Source: Streptosporangium roseum DSM 43021 (GTDB lineage: Bacteria > Actinomycetota > Actinomycetes > Streptosporangiales > Streptosporangiaceae). From it: DNA of 64,000 nucleotides. Location of the stretch: NCBI RefSeq assembly GCF_000024865.1, contig NC_013595.1, positions 5,146,001 through 5,210,000 on the forward strand, read 5' to 3'. A program made the translations under genes and the position numbers. Shown in pieces: positions 8,778-16,952 of this stretch. Numbering within the stretch: the stretch's first letter is position 1; each line of letters begins with the position of its first letter. Below the pieces are notes generated by a model. That model was not told the DNA's origin and did not search any database. It saw nothing but the letters and a program-made list of their open reading frames with translations.

Positions 8778-9752
8778 ATGGACTTCGAGCACGCCGATGC
8801 CCTCAACCAGGCCATCCGCCTGTTGAGCCTGCGCCACCGGGCCAGGGCCGCGGCGCTTCTGCAGCCGCTCGGACTGCACCCCGGACAGGAGGCGCTCCTG
8901 CTCGAGCTCGCCCGGACCGGCCCGAGAATCCAAGCCCAGCTCAGCGAGGCACTCGGCTGCGAGCCGCCCAGCGTCACGCTCATGACCCGCAAGCTCGAAG
9001 CCAGCGGCCACATCCGCCGCAAACCCGCCCCCTCCGACAAGCGCGCCAGCATCGTCGAACTCACCGACAGCGGCAAAGCTCTAGCCGACCAGGTCAAGCA
9101 ACTTTGGTGCGCCCTGGCCGAGGAGACCGTGGCCGGCCTGCCCGCCGAAACGGTGGTAGAACTACCCGGCATCCTCAACACCCTGACCGGCAACGTGGAT
9201 ACCAGGCGCCCCCGCCACCCACACGGCCGCCGGCCCGGTCTGGTCACGCAATCGCGACGGGCTGGGCACGTTGATCAGGGCATGGCGTTGACTGGTGATT
9301 ACGAACCGAGCACGTCGGAGTGGGTCCGCAAGCACGTCGAGCAGATCGTGCGCACCGGCACGACCGACGGCGTCACGATCAGTGGCCTGCCCACCGTGCT
9401 GATGACCTACCGGGGCGCCAAGACCGGCAAGGTTCGCAAGACGCCGCTGATGCGTGTCGAGCATGAGGGGCGCTACGCGGCTGTCGCGTCCAAGGGTGGA
9501 GCGCCGACTAACCCGCAGTGGTATGCCAGCCTGGTCGCCGAGCCGGTCATCGCGCTTCAGGACGGCGCGGTGACGCGGGAGTACCGGGCGCGCGAGGTGT
9601 TCGGGGACGAGAAGGCCCTCTGGTGGCGCCGGGCGGTGGACGCGTACCCGGACTATGCCGACTACCAGCGCAAGACCGACCGCCAGATCCCGGTCTTCGT
9701 GCTCGAACCGGTCAGCGGGGGCACACCGGCCGGTGACGGCACCGAGGACTAG
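8778..9752 (+). CDS. MarR regulator fused to F420-dependent nitroreductase (DDN) domain
   Basis: 324 residues in one uninterrupted frame. Residues about 1-140 form a MarR winged-helix regulator (AQLSEALGCEPPSVTLMTRK as recognition region, DKRASIVELTDSGKALAD as wing). After a basic linker (140-168), residues 169-324 match the deazaflavin (F420)-dependent nitroreductase family (TYRGAKTGKVRKTPLMRVEH, GGAPTNPQWYASL). Such enzymes use reduced F420 to reduce nitro or quinone groups. The ATG at 9282 could be an internal start for a free enzyme, but its ribosome site is poor. Either this is a true regulator-enzyme fusion or two genes lost the separating stop. The stop codon TAG straddles the left edge of the downstream IS630. 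Confidence 0.82.
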   Translation: MDFEHADALNQAIRLLSLRHRARAAALLQPLGLHPGQEALLLELARTGPRIQAQLSEALGCEPPSVTLMTRKLEASGHIRRKPAPSDKRASIVELTDSGKALADQVKQLWCALAEETVAGLPAETVVELPGILNTLTGNVDTRRPRHPHGRRPGLVTQSRRAGHVDQGMALTGDYEPSTSEWVRKHVEQIVRTGTTDGVTISGLPTVLMTYRGAKTGKVRKTPLMRVEHEGRYAAVASKGGAPTNPQWYASLVAEPVIALQDGAVTREYRAREVFGDEKALWWRRAVDAYPDYADYQRKTDRQIPVFVLEPVSGGTPAGDGTED

Positions 9753-10884
9753 TGTGGCGCGCCTGAAATTCTTCGGCTAAGTCTAGACTGTCGTTATGGC
9801 ACGGACAGGAAGGCCGAAGGCCGAGGTGACGCTGACCGACCAGGAGCGGGCGACGCTGGAGCGCTGGGCACGGCGGGCGAAGTCGTCGCAGGTGCTGGCG
9901 ATGCGATCCAAAATCGTGCTGGCGTGTGCGGACGGCAGGGACAACATCGAGATCGCCGCGGATCTGCGGGTGCATCGTGACACGGTCTCCAAGTGGCGTA
10001 ACCGATTCGTCAAGCTGCGACTGGAGGGTCTGATGGACGAACAGCGTCCAGGCCGGCCACCGTCGATCGGCCTGGACCAGGTCGAACAGGTCGTAGTAGC
10101 GACCTTGGAACAGACACCCAAAGGCGCCACGCACTGGTCGAGGGCCTCGATGGCCCAGCGCAGCGGACTGTCGAAGTCGACGATCGGGCGGATCTGGCGG
10201 GACTTCGGGCTCAAACCGCACCAGGCCGACACCTTCAAACTGTCCACCGACCCGTTGTTCGTGGAGAAGGTCGTCGATGTGGTGGGGCTGTATCACAACC
10301 CGCCGGAACGGGCGGTGGTGTTGTGCGTGGATGAAAAGTCCCAGATCCAGGCACTGGACCGCTCCCAGCCGGTGCTGCCGATGATGCCCGGCATGCCCGA
10401 GCGCCGCACCCCCGACTACGTGCGCAACGGGATCACCAGCCTGTTGGCCGCCTTCAACGTCGAAGACGGAACCGTCATCGGCGAGTTGCACCGCCAGCAC
10501 CGCGCCGCGGAGTTCAAGAAGTTCCTGATCACGATCGACAAGACGGTGCCCGCCGAACTGGACGTCCATTTGATCTGCGACAACTACGGCACGCACAAGA
10601 CTCCGGCGATCAAGGCGTGGCTGGCGCGGCATCCCCGCTTCCATATGCACTTCACCCCCACCGGTTCGTCGTGGATCAACCAGGTCGAGCGGTGGTTCGG
10701 CTTCCTGACCGACCAGTTGATCAGGCGTGGAGTCCACAAGAGTGTGCAGACGCTGGAGGCCGACATCCGCGACTGGATCAGCCAGTGGAACGAGGATCCC
10801 AAGCCGTTCGTGTGGAAGAAGACTGCGGAGGAGATCCTCGAATCCCTCACCCGATATTGCCGACGAATTTCAGGCGCGCCACAC
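9752..10884. mobile_element. IS630-family insertion sequence
   Basis: 1,133 bp element bounded by GTGTGGCGCGCCTGAAATTC at the left and its inverted complement at the right (about 26 bp, one mismatch). Both ends sit next to a TA dinucleotide (9750-9751 and 10885-10886), the target duplication expected for IS630/Tc1-mariner elements. A single full-length transposase fills it. The near-perfect ends and intact gene suggest recent or still active transposition. Confidence 0.93.
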
Positions 10885-10887
10885 TAG
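9796..10887 (+). CDS. IS630-family transposase
   Basis: 363-residue DDE transposase. An N-terminal helix-turn-helix pair (NIEIAADLRVHRDTVSKWRN) is followed by the catalytic triad: Asp179 in CVDEKSQ, Asp262 in CDNYGTH and Glu298 in NQVERWFGF. This is the Tc1/mariner-IS630 spacing, with about 35 residues between the last two. Length is normal and no disruption is visible. The last residues are encoded by the terminal inverted repeat, and the stop codon TAG is made by the TA target duplicate plus the next flanking G, so the gene depends on the insertion site for its stop. Confidence 0.95.
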   Translation: MARTGRPKAEVTLTDQERATLERWARRAKSSQVLAMRSKIVLACADGRDNIEIAADLRVHRDTVSKWRNRFVKLRLEGLMDEQRPGRPPSIGLDQVEQVVVATLEQTPKGATHWSRASMAQRSGLSKSTIGRIWRDFGLKPHQADTFKLSTDPLFVEKVVDVVGLYHNPPERAVVLCVDEKSQIQALDRSQPVLPMMPGMPERRTPDYVRNGITSLLAAFNVEDGTVIGELHRQHRAAEFKKFLITIDKTVPAELDVHLICDNYGTHKTPAIKAWLARHPRFHMHFTPTGSSWINQVERWFGFLTDQLIRRGVHKSVQTLEADIRDWISQWNEDPKPFVWKKTAEEILESLTRYCRRISGAPH

Positions 10888-11310
10888 TGTTGTGAGCGGT
10901 TAATTCGCGTGCGGTATCGGGCGATGGAGTTGAGTTGAGTTCGAGTACGGAGCGGCGGGCACCGCCTTTCAGCTTCTGGTTTCTGCGGTTCCTGTGGAAT
11001 TCATCGAGCGGTTCCAGCTCATCGGGCGGTTCCAGCAGCCGCCACGACGAGGCCGGCGGCGACTTCGGCCGGCACGATGGCTTCGATGGCGGTTGCGGCA
11101 GCGGCGACTGACGGGGTCCCGGTAGCAATGAAGAAATTTCCAACGGAGTAACACCTGACCTGCGTAAACGCCACCCTGGGGCCCGCTCGTGTCGCCGAGT
11201 TTCTGGACTTTGGGACACCGCTACGCGCGGGCGCGCGAGGCGGAGCGGGTCCGCCGAGGCGGATTGCCCATGAGAATCCGAGTTCTCACAGGTAGATCAC
11301 CGCAGCCGGA
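10888..11310. other. intergenic, degenerate sequence
   Basis: No intact gene. The string ACCTGACCTGCGTA near 11152 matches one arm of the 81-bp palindromic repeat found at 6271 and 13342, so a half-copy of that element may be buried here. Otherwise I see only short frames without recognisable motifs. Confidence 0.35.
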
Positions 11311-11628
11311 TCAGTCCTCGCCGAGCAGCGCCGTCATGCCGTTGAGCATGTCGAGCAGGATGTCGACGTTGCCGATCGCGGTGGCCAGGCAGTCGCGGGC
11401 CGCGCGCATCTCGGCGATCTGCTCTGACCAGCCCTGACTGCAGGTGGCGATGAGCCTGTCCGTCCAGTCGCGCAGGCCGGGGCCGCCGGGGCGCAGGGCG
11501 TGCTGGTCGTAGCCGTCGAGGAACGCTTCCAGTCGATCCAGTCGCCCGTCGATTACGTACATCGGTAACCGGCGTCTGACGTTCGCGAAGTACTCTCGCT
11601 CGCTCATCTCGGCCAGGCTCTTGGTCAC
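11311..11628 (-). CDS. small helical hypothetical protein
   Basis: 105 residues, or 98 if the second methionine is used. Almost wholly alpha-helical by eye, with an amphipathic pattern (EYFANVRRRLPMYVIDGRLD, WSEQIAEMRAARDCLATAIG). No signal peptide or membrane segment. I do not recognise the family. Small proteins of this kind are frequent in actinomycete accessory regions. It is divergent from the membrane-protein/TetR unit. Confidence 0.55.
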   Translation of the reverse strand: MTKSLAEMSEREYFANVRRRLPMYVIDGRLDRLEAFLDGYDQHALRPGGPGLRDWTDRLIATCSQGWSEQIAEMRAARDCLATAIGNVDILLDMLNGMTALLGED

Positions 11629-11782
11629 CGGACCATGTTCTCGCCTGCACGTTTGCCAGGTCGATTGCTTCTCGCACCGTTACATGGCGGTTGGGGACAC
11701 GTTCGGGAGGAGGATGCCGGAAAGCCGTGGTCCGGCCTCTCCATTGCCCCCGACCGTTCCCGATCGCAGGTGGACCGCTGGT

Positions 11783-11799
11783 GTGTACTATCAGTACAC
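11783..11799. promoter_or_regulatory. TetR-type operator candidate
   Basis: Perfect inverted repeat GTGTACT-ATC-AGTACAC, with its right edge only 7 bp before the ATG of the membrane-protein gene at 11807. The size and symmetry suit a TetR dimer, and the second gene of the operon encodes a TetR regulator. A repressor here would block the promoter or the start of translation. Binding is inferred. Confidence 0.68.
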
Positions 11800-11806
11800 T
11801 TCAGAT

Positions 11807-12337
11807 ATGAGAGCCATCGTCAAGACTGCGGGCACCATCCTGATCTCGATCCTCCTCAGCTATCCGCTCTGGGCACCAGAGTGGGGGCGCGGCATCCTGG
11901 GCGAGATCGAAGCGTGGGGAATGCCCGGCGGACTGATCGCCGTTGCCGTTTTCCTCGGCCTCGTTGCGCTGTACTGCCGAGTCCTCCAGCGGACGATGAC
12001 GCTCGTGCGGCCCGACGCCAGGACCGCGTCGCCCACGTCGGTCTGGTGGATGTTCGCGATCCCCTACAACTTCACCGAAGATTTCTTCATCGTGCGCGCC
12101 GTCTCCACCTCGCTGGCCGCTGACGGGCAGGTGACGAGCGGGTTCATCCGGCGGTGGGCGGCACTCGGATACGGCTGGTGCGCGTTCCAGATCCTGTCGC
12201 TCTTCCCGGGGATGGCCGGATATGTCGGCGGAGCAATCGCCCTCCTGCTGTGGGCGGCACACTGGATCATGACAGCCCGCGTCAATCGCACGCTTGCCAC
12301 CCGGAACCCAGCCGCCCCGCTCGCGCACAGCCTCTAG
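11807..12337 (+). CDS. small integral membrane protein
   Basis: 176 residues with about four hydrophobic segments (roughly 5-25, 38-58, 95-115 and 125-150). A conserved-looking FAIPYNFTEDFFIVRAVS block lies in the middle. I do not recognise the family. The start sits directly behind a TetR-type operator with almost no leader, so translation may be leaderless or weakly initiated. The TetR gene follows 7 bp after the stop, so the two form an operon and this protein is the probable target of that regulator. A transport or membrane-stress role is possible but not shown. Confidence 0.7.
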   Translation: MRAIVKTAGTILISILLSYPLWAPEWGRGILGEIEAWGMPGGLIAVAVFLGLVALYCRVLQRTMTLVRPDARTASPTSVWWMFAIPYNFTEDFFIVRAVSTSLAADGQVTSGFIRRWAALGYGWCAFQILSLFPGMAGYVGGAIALLLWAAHWIMTARVNRTLATRNPAAPLAHSL

Positions 12338-12344
12338 GAAACCC

Positions 12345-12935
12345 ATGCCGCTGCCCCGCTTCGGCCGACTGCCGGTCGGCACACGAGCCGCCATCCTCGC
12401 CGTCGCTCGCGCCCACTTCGCCCGCGACGGCAAGGACGCCGCGTCGTTCAATCAGATCATCGCCGAAGCCGGCATCTCCAAGACCTCGGCCTACCACTAC
12501 TTCGACGGCAAGGACGACCTCTTCGGCGCCGTAGTCGCCGACGCGGCCGACCGGATGTTCACCGCGCTCGGTCCCTGGATCGACGTGGAAACCGAGGATG
12601 AACTGTGGGAGCAGGTGACGGCAGGCACCACACGGCTCATGGCGCACCTGCGCGACCACCCCGATGACCGGGCGGTGCTTGCCGGGCGGCCTCACCCCGG
12701 CGGCGACGGCAGCTCCTGGATCCACAGGCTCGTCGTGAACGGCCTGCACATCAACCTGATCGACCCCTACCCAAACGCCGAACTGATCACCGTAGCGACC
12801 ATCGGTGTCTTCGACGCCCTCGACACATGGGCACTCGACCATCCGAGTGAGCTCGGCCACTCCGTCGCGGACACGCTCACCCTGTTCCTCACACGGCTCT
12901 GGAACACCGCCCCCAAGGCGAGGAGTGAGAAATAG
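12345..12935 (+). CDS. TetR-family regulator
   Basis: 196-residue repressor-type protein. The N-terminal helix-turn-helix (FNQIIAEAGISKTSAYHYFD, about residues 35-55) is a textbook TetR recognition region. The C-terminal helices form the ligand-binding and dimer domain, whose ligand cannot be predicted. AGGAAA overlaps the previous stop codon and serves as ribosome site. Being downstream of its likely target and sharing the operator at 11783, it is expected to repress its own operon. Confidence 0.88.
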   Translation: MPLPRFGRLPVGTRAAILAVARAHFARDGKDAASFNQIIAEAGISKTSAYHYFDGKDDLFGAVVADAADRMFTALGPWIDVETEDELWEQVTAGTTRLMAHLRDHPDDRAVLAGRPHPGGDGSSWIHRLVVNGLHINLIDPYPNAELITVATIGVFDALDTWALDHPSELGHSVADTLTLFLTRLWNTAPKARSEK

Positions 12936-13341
12936 CTCCCGGGCCATGGACACGAGGCCGTGGCGTGCCTCTGCGACGGCGGTGATCAGCGATGGCGGCC
13001 AGGGTGTTCGTCCTCTGCCCATCCTCGTCGGATCGAGTGCAGGTACGGAAGATCACCAAACGCGCGACATGCATGGCCCGCCGCTCGGGTCCGTGTCACC
13101 AGCCGCAAAATAGAGCGTCCGGACTGTGAGAGGAGTTCTGCGAGCGGCGACCTGGGCGAATGCCGCGTCGAACGGAGGCGGCGCTGACCTCGCACAACTG
13201 GTCCATTTCTGCGAATCACACACCGCCGCCGCCGTCACGCAAAGTTGCTTCGCCCCTGGTGGCGCCGACCCGAGCGGGGCCCTGGCGGCGCGATCCTCAC
13301 CGGCGGGACCTCAGGGATCCCGGTGGTAACGCCGCAGAGAA
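12936..13341. other. no supported gene
   Basis: About 400 bp without a convincing gene on either strand. The rightmost 30 bp (GATCCCGGTGGTAACGCCGC and following) are shared with the left flank of the palindromic repeat A and with 14068 onward, so mobile-element debris extends into this gap. Confidence 0.35.
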
Positions 13342-13422
13342 CAACGGATACGCAGGTCGGCGACCCACCTTCCAAGCTGTGCCCCAAGGTCCTTGAGGAA
13401 GCCCTGACCTGCGTATCCGCTG
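13342..13422. repeat. 81-bp palindromic repeat, copy B
   Basis: Second copy of the element at 6271-6351, in the same orientation and of identical length. The outer arms are conserved while the left inner arm has drifted (CAGGTCGG instead of CAGGTCAG). The shared flanks on both sides show that the repeated unit is closer to 110-120 bp. Here no integrase fragment adjoins it. Confidence 0.75.
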
Positions 13423-13450
13423 AAAATTTCGCCGATACTACCGGGACCCC

Positions 13451-13885
13451 TTATGAGGCGCGGACCTCGTCCACCAGGCGGGAGCTCCATGGGCACCAGT
13501 GGCCGCCGGGCAGGAAGGCGCCGCCGGCCTCGTCCAGATGTTCCTCAAGGTATTGGATGCTGGAGTCGCAGACCTCGATCGCCACGTCGAAGAAGTTGAT
13601 GGTGCCGGGGTCGAGGTGGTAGCTCCATCCGGGGTTGTAGGGGACGGCGCGCTTGACGATCCGGCCGTGGAGGTGGATGCGCTGTGTTTCCTCGCCGCTG
13701 AGGATCTTGCGAGCGTGGGCGACCATGCCCGGGTCGCGGAGCTCGACGACGAAGCGAGGAAAGCCGTTGGTATCGGTGAACCGGAAGTAGGCTTGCTCGG
13801 CCGCTTGGGCGGGGGTGGCCGCAGTGCTGGTGAGCATCGCGAGTGATGCGAGTACGGTGGCGATCTTGGTAGGGATGCGTGACAT
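13451..13885 (-). CDS. secreted BP74/'calmodulin'-type protein
   Basis: 144 residues with a signal peptide of about 28 residues ending in TPAQA. The mature part (YFRFTDTNGFPRFVVELRDP, HLHGRIVKRAVPYNPGWSYH, AGGAFLPGGHWCPWSSRLVD) matches actinobacterial secreted proteins related to the N-terminal domain of Dictyostelium BP74, often mislabelled calmodulin. In those proteins it may be a small protease-inhibitor-like or binding domain, but the function in bacteria is unknown. Two cysteines could form one disulfide. GGAGG lies 8 bp before the ATG. It stands alone between mobile-element repeats. Confidence 0.7.
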   Translation of the reverse strand: MSRIPTKIATVLASLAMLTSTAATPAQAAEQAYFRFTDTNGFPRFVVELRDPGMVAHARKILSGEETQRIHLHGRIVKRAVPYNPGWSYHLDPGTINFFDVAIEVCDSSIQYLEEHLDEAGGAFLPGGHWCPWSSRLVDEVRAS

Positions 13886-14118
13886 GGGGGCACCTCCGGT
13901 GTCGTGGGGTGCGTCCTGCACCCCAATGTTAACTCAATGTAGTTGATTGAATACTTAGAGTCACTAATCCTGGCCTTCCTTAATCGGATCCCCGCTTACC
14001 CCTGAGACCCAGGTAGGGAGGACGGCTCGACAGCCTGCCGGTCGGAGACGCCAATTGCGCCGTCGAGTGGTGGGATCCCAGTAGTGACGACGCAGAAAAC
14101 AGCCGGTACGGCCAGGCG

Positions 14119-14346
14119 TCATCCGGGCCAGGGATGCCGTTCGGCGTAGTCGAGCATGGCCATGGCATGTCGGAGACGGTCGCGCATCGGCTCGGTCCAC
14201 CGGCGGATGTCGGGCCGGAGGTCGGCGAACGGGGCGATCCGTTCGTCGTCCGGTCCCAAGCGGCCCTCTCCCGGGCCGATGCGGCAGCGCTTGCCGAACT
14301 CGCCGTGCTCGCACTGCGGGTTCGGGTGGTCGGAACGGGCGGCCAC
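14119..14346 (-). CDS. small hypothetical ORF
   Basis: 75 residues with strong G/C third-position bias, which supports real coding. The sequence CEHGEFGKRCRIGPGEG contains two cysteines and a histidine, but not a complete zinc finger. No known domain recognised. It begins 5 bp downstream, on the minus strand, of the hairpin at 14351-14388. It may be the remains of a longer gene. Confidence 0.4.
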   Translation of the reverse strand: MAARSDHPNPQCEHGEFGKRCRIGPGEGRLGPDDERIAPFADLRPDIRRWTEPMRDRLRHAMAMLDYAERHPWPG

Positions 14347-14350
14347 GATG

Positions 14351-14388
14351 CCGCCTCGTGTCCAAGCGCCGGCTTGGACACGAGGCGG
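14351..14388. terminator. strong hairpin, probable terminator
   Basis: Perfect inverted repeat with 17-bp arms (starting CCGCCTCGTGTCCAAGC) and a 4-base loop, placed 14 bp after the stop of the hydrolase gene on the minus strand. There is no long U tract, which is common for actinomycete terminators. It probably ends the hydrolase transcript. Confidence 0.75.
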
Positions 14389-14401
14389 TTCCGAGTGGTG
14401 G

Positions 14402-15298
14402 CTAGACAGCGAGTCCGTCGAGGATGGCGGCTACCTCCGCCGCTCTGAACAGGAACCCGGCATGTGTCGTGTCCAGGGTGTGAACGTCGTAGGGATTGTC
14501 GGGAGTCAGCGCGTCCGCTTCGGTGATCAGCCTGTCCTGCATGGCGATGGGAAGCGACCGGTCGCCGGTGAGACGGATGTAGGTGCGGGCGATCGTGCCC
14601 CAGGTGCCGGCGTGGACGCGGGCATCGGACATCATCACCGCAATGGACTCATCCGGCTGCAGGATGTTGAGGAAGGCGTGGAACTGCTGGTCGGTGCCAT
14701 CTGCCATGATGGCCGCCTTCAGGCCGGCGAGCAGGGCCGGGTCGGCGGTGCGATAGTTGGCCCGGCCGACACCGAGTTGAACCGGGTCTCCGACATTCAA
14801 CGCGGCCAGGGGTGGCAGCAGGCTGGCACTGAACTCGGGCCTCTGCATGTACTCGATGGGGTTGGCCAGTTCCACACAGGACCACGCGGAGATGTATACG
14901 AGCCGATCAACCAGATCGGGCACCGTGTTGCCCACCCCGCTGATGGTTGTCCCTCCGAGGCTGGCGCCCACCAGCACCACCGGCCCGTGCCCGGCCACGC
15001 GGCGGACGACGTCGACGACCATGTCGACGTTGTCCTGCAGGCTGACCCCGGCCAGCGTCGACGGTTCGTTCGCCCATGCAGAGAGGTCTTGCGGGGCCTG
15101 GTAGGCGACCGGGTATTGCGCGTCGAGGCCATGCCCCGGCAGGTCGACGGCGAAGCTGCGGTGGCCGAGCAACGCGAGTTCGCGCTGGATGGGGGCCCAC
15201 ATGAACGAGCTGGAGCCGGAACCGTGGACCAGCACGAATGTGGGAGCGGCGCAGGCCGCAGGCCGAGGGCTGGAGGGGCTGGTTGAGACAGGTGACAC
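14402..15298 (-). CDS. alpha/beta hydrolase
   Basis: 298-residue serine hydrolase. Oxyanion-hole motif FVLVHGSGSSSFMW near residue 22, nucleophile elbow VGASLGG with the catalytic Ser, and a C-terminal His in LDTTHAGFLF. The overall pattern matches the salicylate-esterase/EstC-like alpha/beta hydrolase_6 group. No clear signal peptide: the short N-terminus is Ser/Pro rich. The start is a GTG without a strong ribosome site, so a slightly later start is possible. It stands alone, with a strong terminator hairpin behind it. The substrate is unknown. Confidence 0.85.
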   Translation of the reverse strand: MSPVSTSPSSPRPAACAAPTFVLVHGSGSSSFMWAPIQRELALLGHRSFAVDLPGHGLDAQYPVAYQAPQDLSAWANEPSTLAGVSLQDNVDMVVDVVRRVAGHGPVVLVGASLGGTTISGVGNTVPDLVDRLVYISAWSCVELANPIEYMQRPEFSASLLPPLAALNVGDPVQLGVGRANYRTADPALLAGLKAAIMADGTDQQFHAFLNILQPDESIAVMMSDARVHAGTWGTIARTYIRLTGDRSLPIAMQDRLITEADALTPDNPYDVHTLDTTHAGFLFRAAEVAAILDGLAV

Positions 15299-15820
15299 GT
15301 AGATCAGTCCGATCGCATTGAGGCGCGGTGAACACGCGTGATGTAGGCACGGCGCATTGAGCCGCTGATGAAGAGGATGGTGGACATGTCACCGGTGAGT
15401 TCGCCGAAGCCCGGTCATGACACGGGCGGTCGCAGACTCTGCGGCAGTGCCGGATCAGCCCATGGCGGACCGCCAAGGACAGAACGCAGCTCTAGGCGTC
15501 AACCGGTGGGTGTGTGATGTTGACGGGTCGGATCGGGCGAAACGCGGCGCGCCGGGAGTCTGGACCGCAACGCTGACGGCGGGATCGCCTCGACCGCCGA
15601 TCACCGAGTGATCGGCAGGACACACCGCCTCAGACAGTCCGAAGACGGACGAACATGTAGACCATGATCGAGATCGTATCAGGCCGTGTTGAACGACCGG
15701 GAATCGACAGGTCCGCTCACCGCGTGACCCGACCGCTGCCGCCCCGTACGGCACCGCCTCGCACCCCGCCGCCGGAAAACCGGGTGCGGACTGCCGGTGC
15801 GGCGGTGTGTGATCGGGAGT
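15299..15820. other. no supported gene
   Basis: About 520 bp without a convincing gene. The frames running through it are antisense shadows of the acetyltransferase or low-complexity basic ORFs. It should hold the promoter of the hydrolase (leftward) and of the acetyltransferase (rightward), but no consensus boxes stand out. Confidence 0.35.
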
Positions 15821-16687
15821 ATGACGATTGTGCTGGGTGAGCCGGGAGCCGACGGGCTGCGCGAGGTTGCGGGCGTGCTGCGGGAGTGGCAGTACGACGG
15901 GGCGCCGATGCACCTGCATCCGGGAGACCTGGGCTGGTTCTGGCGGTTCGGTGCGGAGGCGACGGCCGCGGCGGTCCGGACGTGGAGCCGGGACGGACAG
16001 ATTCTCGCCGTCGGGCTGCTGGACGGTCCCGGGCTGTTGCGGCTGACGATCGCGCCGGAGGCTCAGCGGGAGGAGGAGCTGGCGCAGCAGCTGGTCGAGG
16101 ACGTGACCGAGCCGGAGCGCGGCGTACTGCCCGAGGGGAAGGCGAACATCGAGGCGCCGATGGGCGCACGGGTCCAAGATCTGCTGTCCGAGGACGGCTG
16201 GAAGGCCGACGAGCCGTGGACGCCGCTGCGCCGCGACCTCACGGAGCCGGTGAAGGATCCAGGCGTGCGGATCGAGGTGATCGGGCCGGAGCAGGCGCAC
16301 GTGCGGGCCGCCGTACAGCGGGCATCCTTCGACGGGTCGACGTTCACCGACGAGCGCTGGCACGCGATGGCGGCCGGATTGCCGTACGCCGACGCCCGGT
16401 GTCTGGTCGCCTACGACGGCCAGGGCAACGCGGTGGCGGCGGTGACGGTGTGGTCGGCCGGTCCAGGTAGGCCCGGATTGCTCGAGCCGATGGGCGTGCA
16501 CCGGGAACATCGCGGTCACGGCTACGGCAGGGCGATCACCGTCGCCGCGGTGGCCGCGCTCCAGGCGCTGGGCTCGTCGAGCGCGATCGTCTGCACCCCG
16601 AGCTCCAATGTCGGCGCCGTCGCCACCTACAAGTCAGCCGGCTTCCAGCCGCTCCCCGAGATCCGGGACAGATACCGGGACGCCTAG
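15821..16687 (+). CDS. GNAT-family N-acetyltransferase
   Basis: 288 residues, consistent with a tandem GNAT protein. The C-terminal domain carries the acetyl-CoA pyrophosphate loop GVHREHRGHGYGRAI and the later SSNVGAVATYKSAGFQP, the usual motif B region. The N-terminal half keeps a GNAT-like layout but lacks an obvious loop motif, so it may be a degenerate domain. The ATG with GGGAG just upstream is preferred over one eight codons earlier. Acts in the cytoplasm; the acceptor amine is unknown. Confidence 0.86.
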   Translation: MTIVLGEPGADGLREVAGVLREWQYDGAPMHLHPGDLGWFWRFGAEATAAAVRTWSRDGQILAVGLLDGPGLLRLTIAPEAQREEELAQQLVEDVTEPERGVLPEGKANIEAPMGARVQDLLSEDGWKADEPWTPLRRDLTEPVKDPGVRIEVIGPEQAHVRAAVQRASFDGSTFTDERWHAMAAGLPYADARCLVAYDGQGNAVAAVTVWSAGPGRPGLLEPMGVHREHRGHGYGRAITVAAVAALQALGSSSAIVCTPSSNVGAVATYKSAGFQPLPEIRDRYRDA

Positions 16688-16784
16688 GGGTTCCAACGGG
16701 TGAGGAGGTCAGGCCGGCCACACGCGCGGCGTGCCGGAGTCGGCGACGGTGGCCGCGTGACCGCGAGCGGTGGAGCCGACGGCC

Positions 16785-16830
16785 GAAGCCAGACAGGCGA
16801 CGCTCTGGAAGCCAGACGGGCGACGCTCTG
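16785..16830 (+). repeat. 2 x 23-bp tandem repeat
   Basis: GAAGCCAGACAGGCGACGCT-type unit of 23 bp repeated twice head to tail with one mismatch, in the gap between the acetyltransferase and the convergent SARP gene. No regulatory role is evident. Confidence 0.7.
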
Positions 16831-16952
16831 ACGGAGCCAGGATCACCTGGTACGGGAGGCGGGCCGGGATAAGACCGGCGCCGGGCGCCGATCTCTTCGG
16901 GCTGGATGGGAGATCGCGATTGCCCGGCCCACAACGATGCCCGCCCGCGGCC

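Noticed and set aside
16785..16830. CRISPR array
   Set aside because: Only two head-to-tail 23-bp copies without spacers, and no cas genes in the window.
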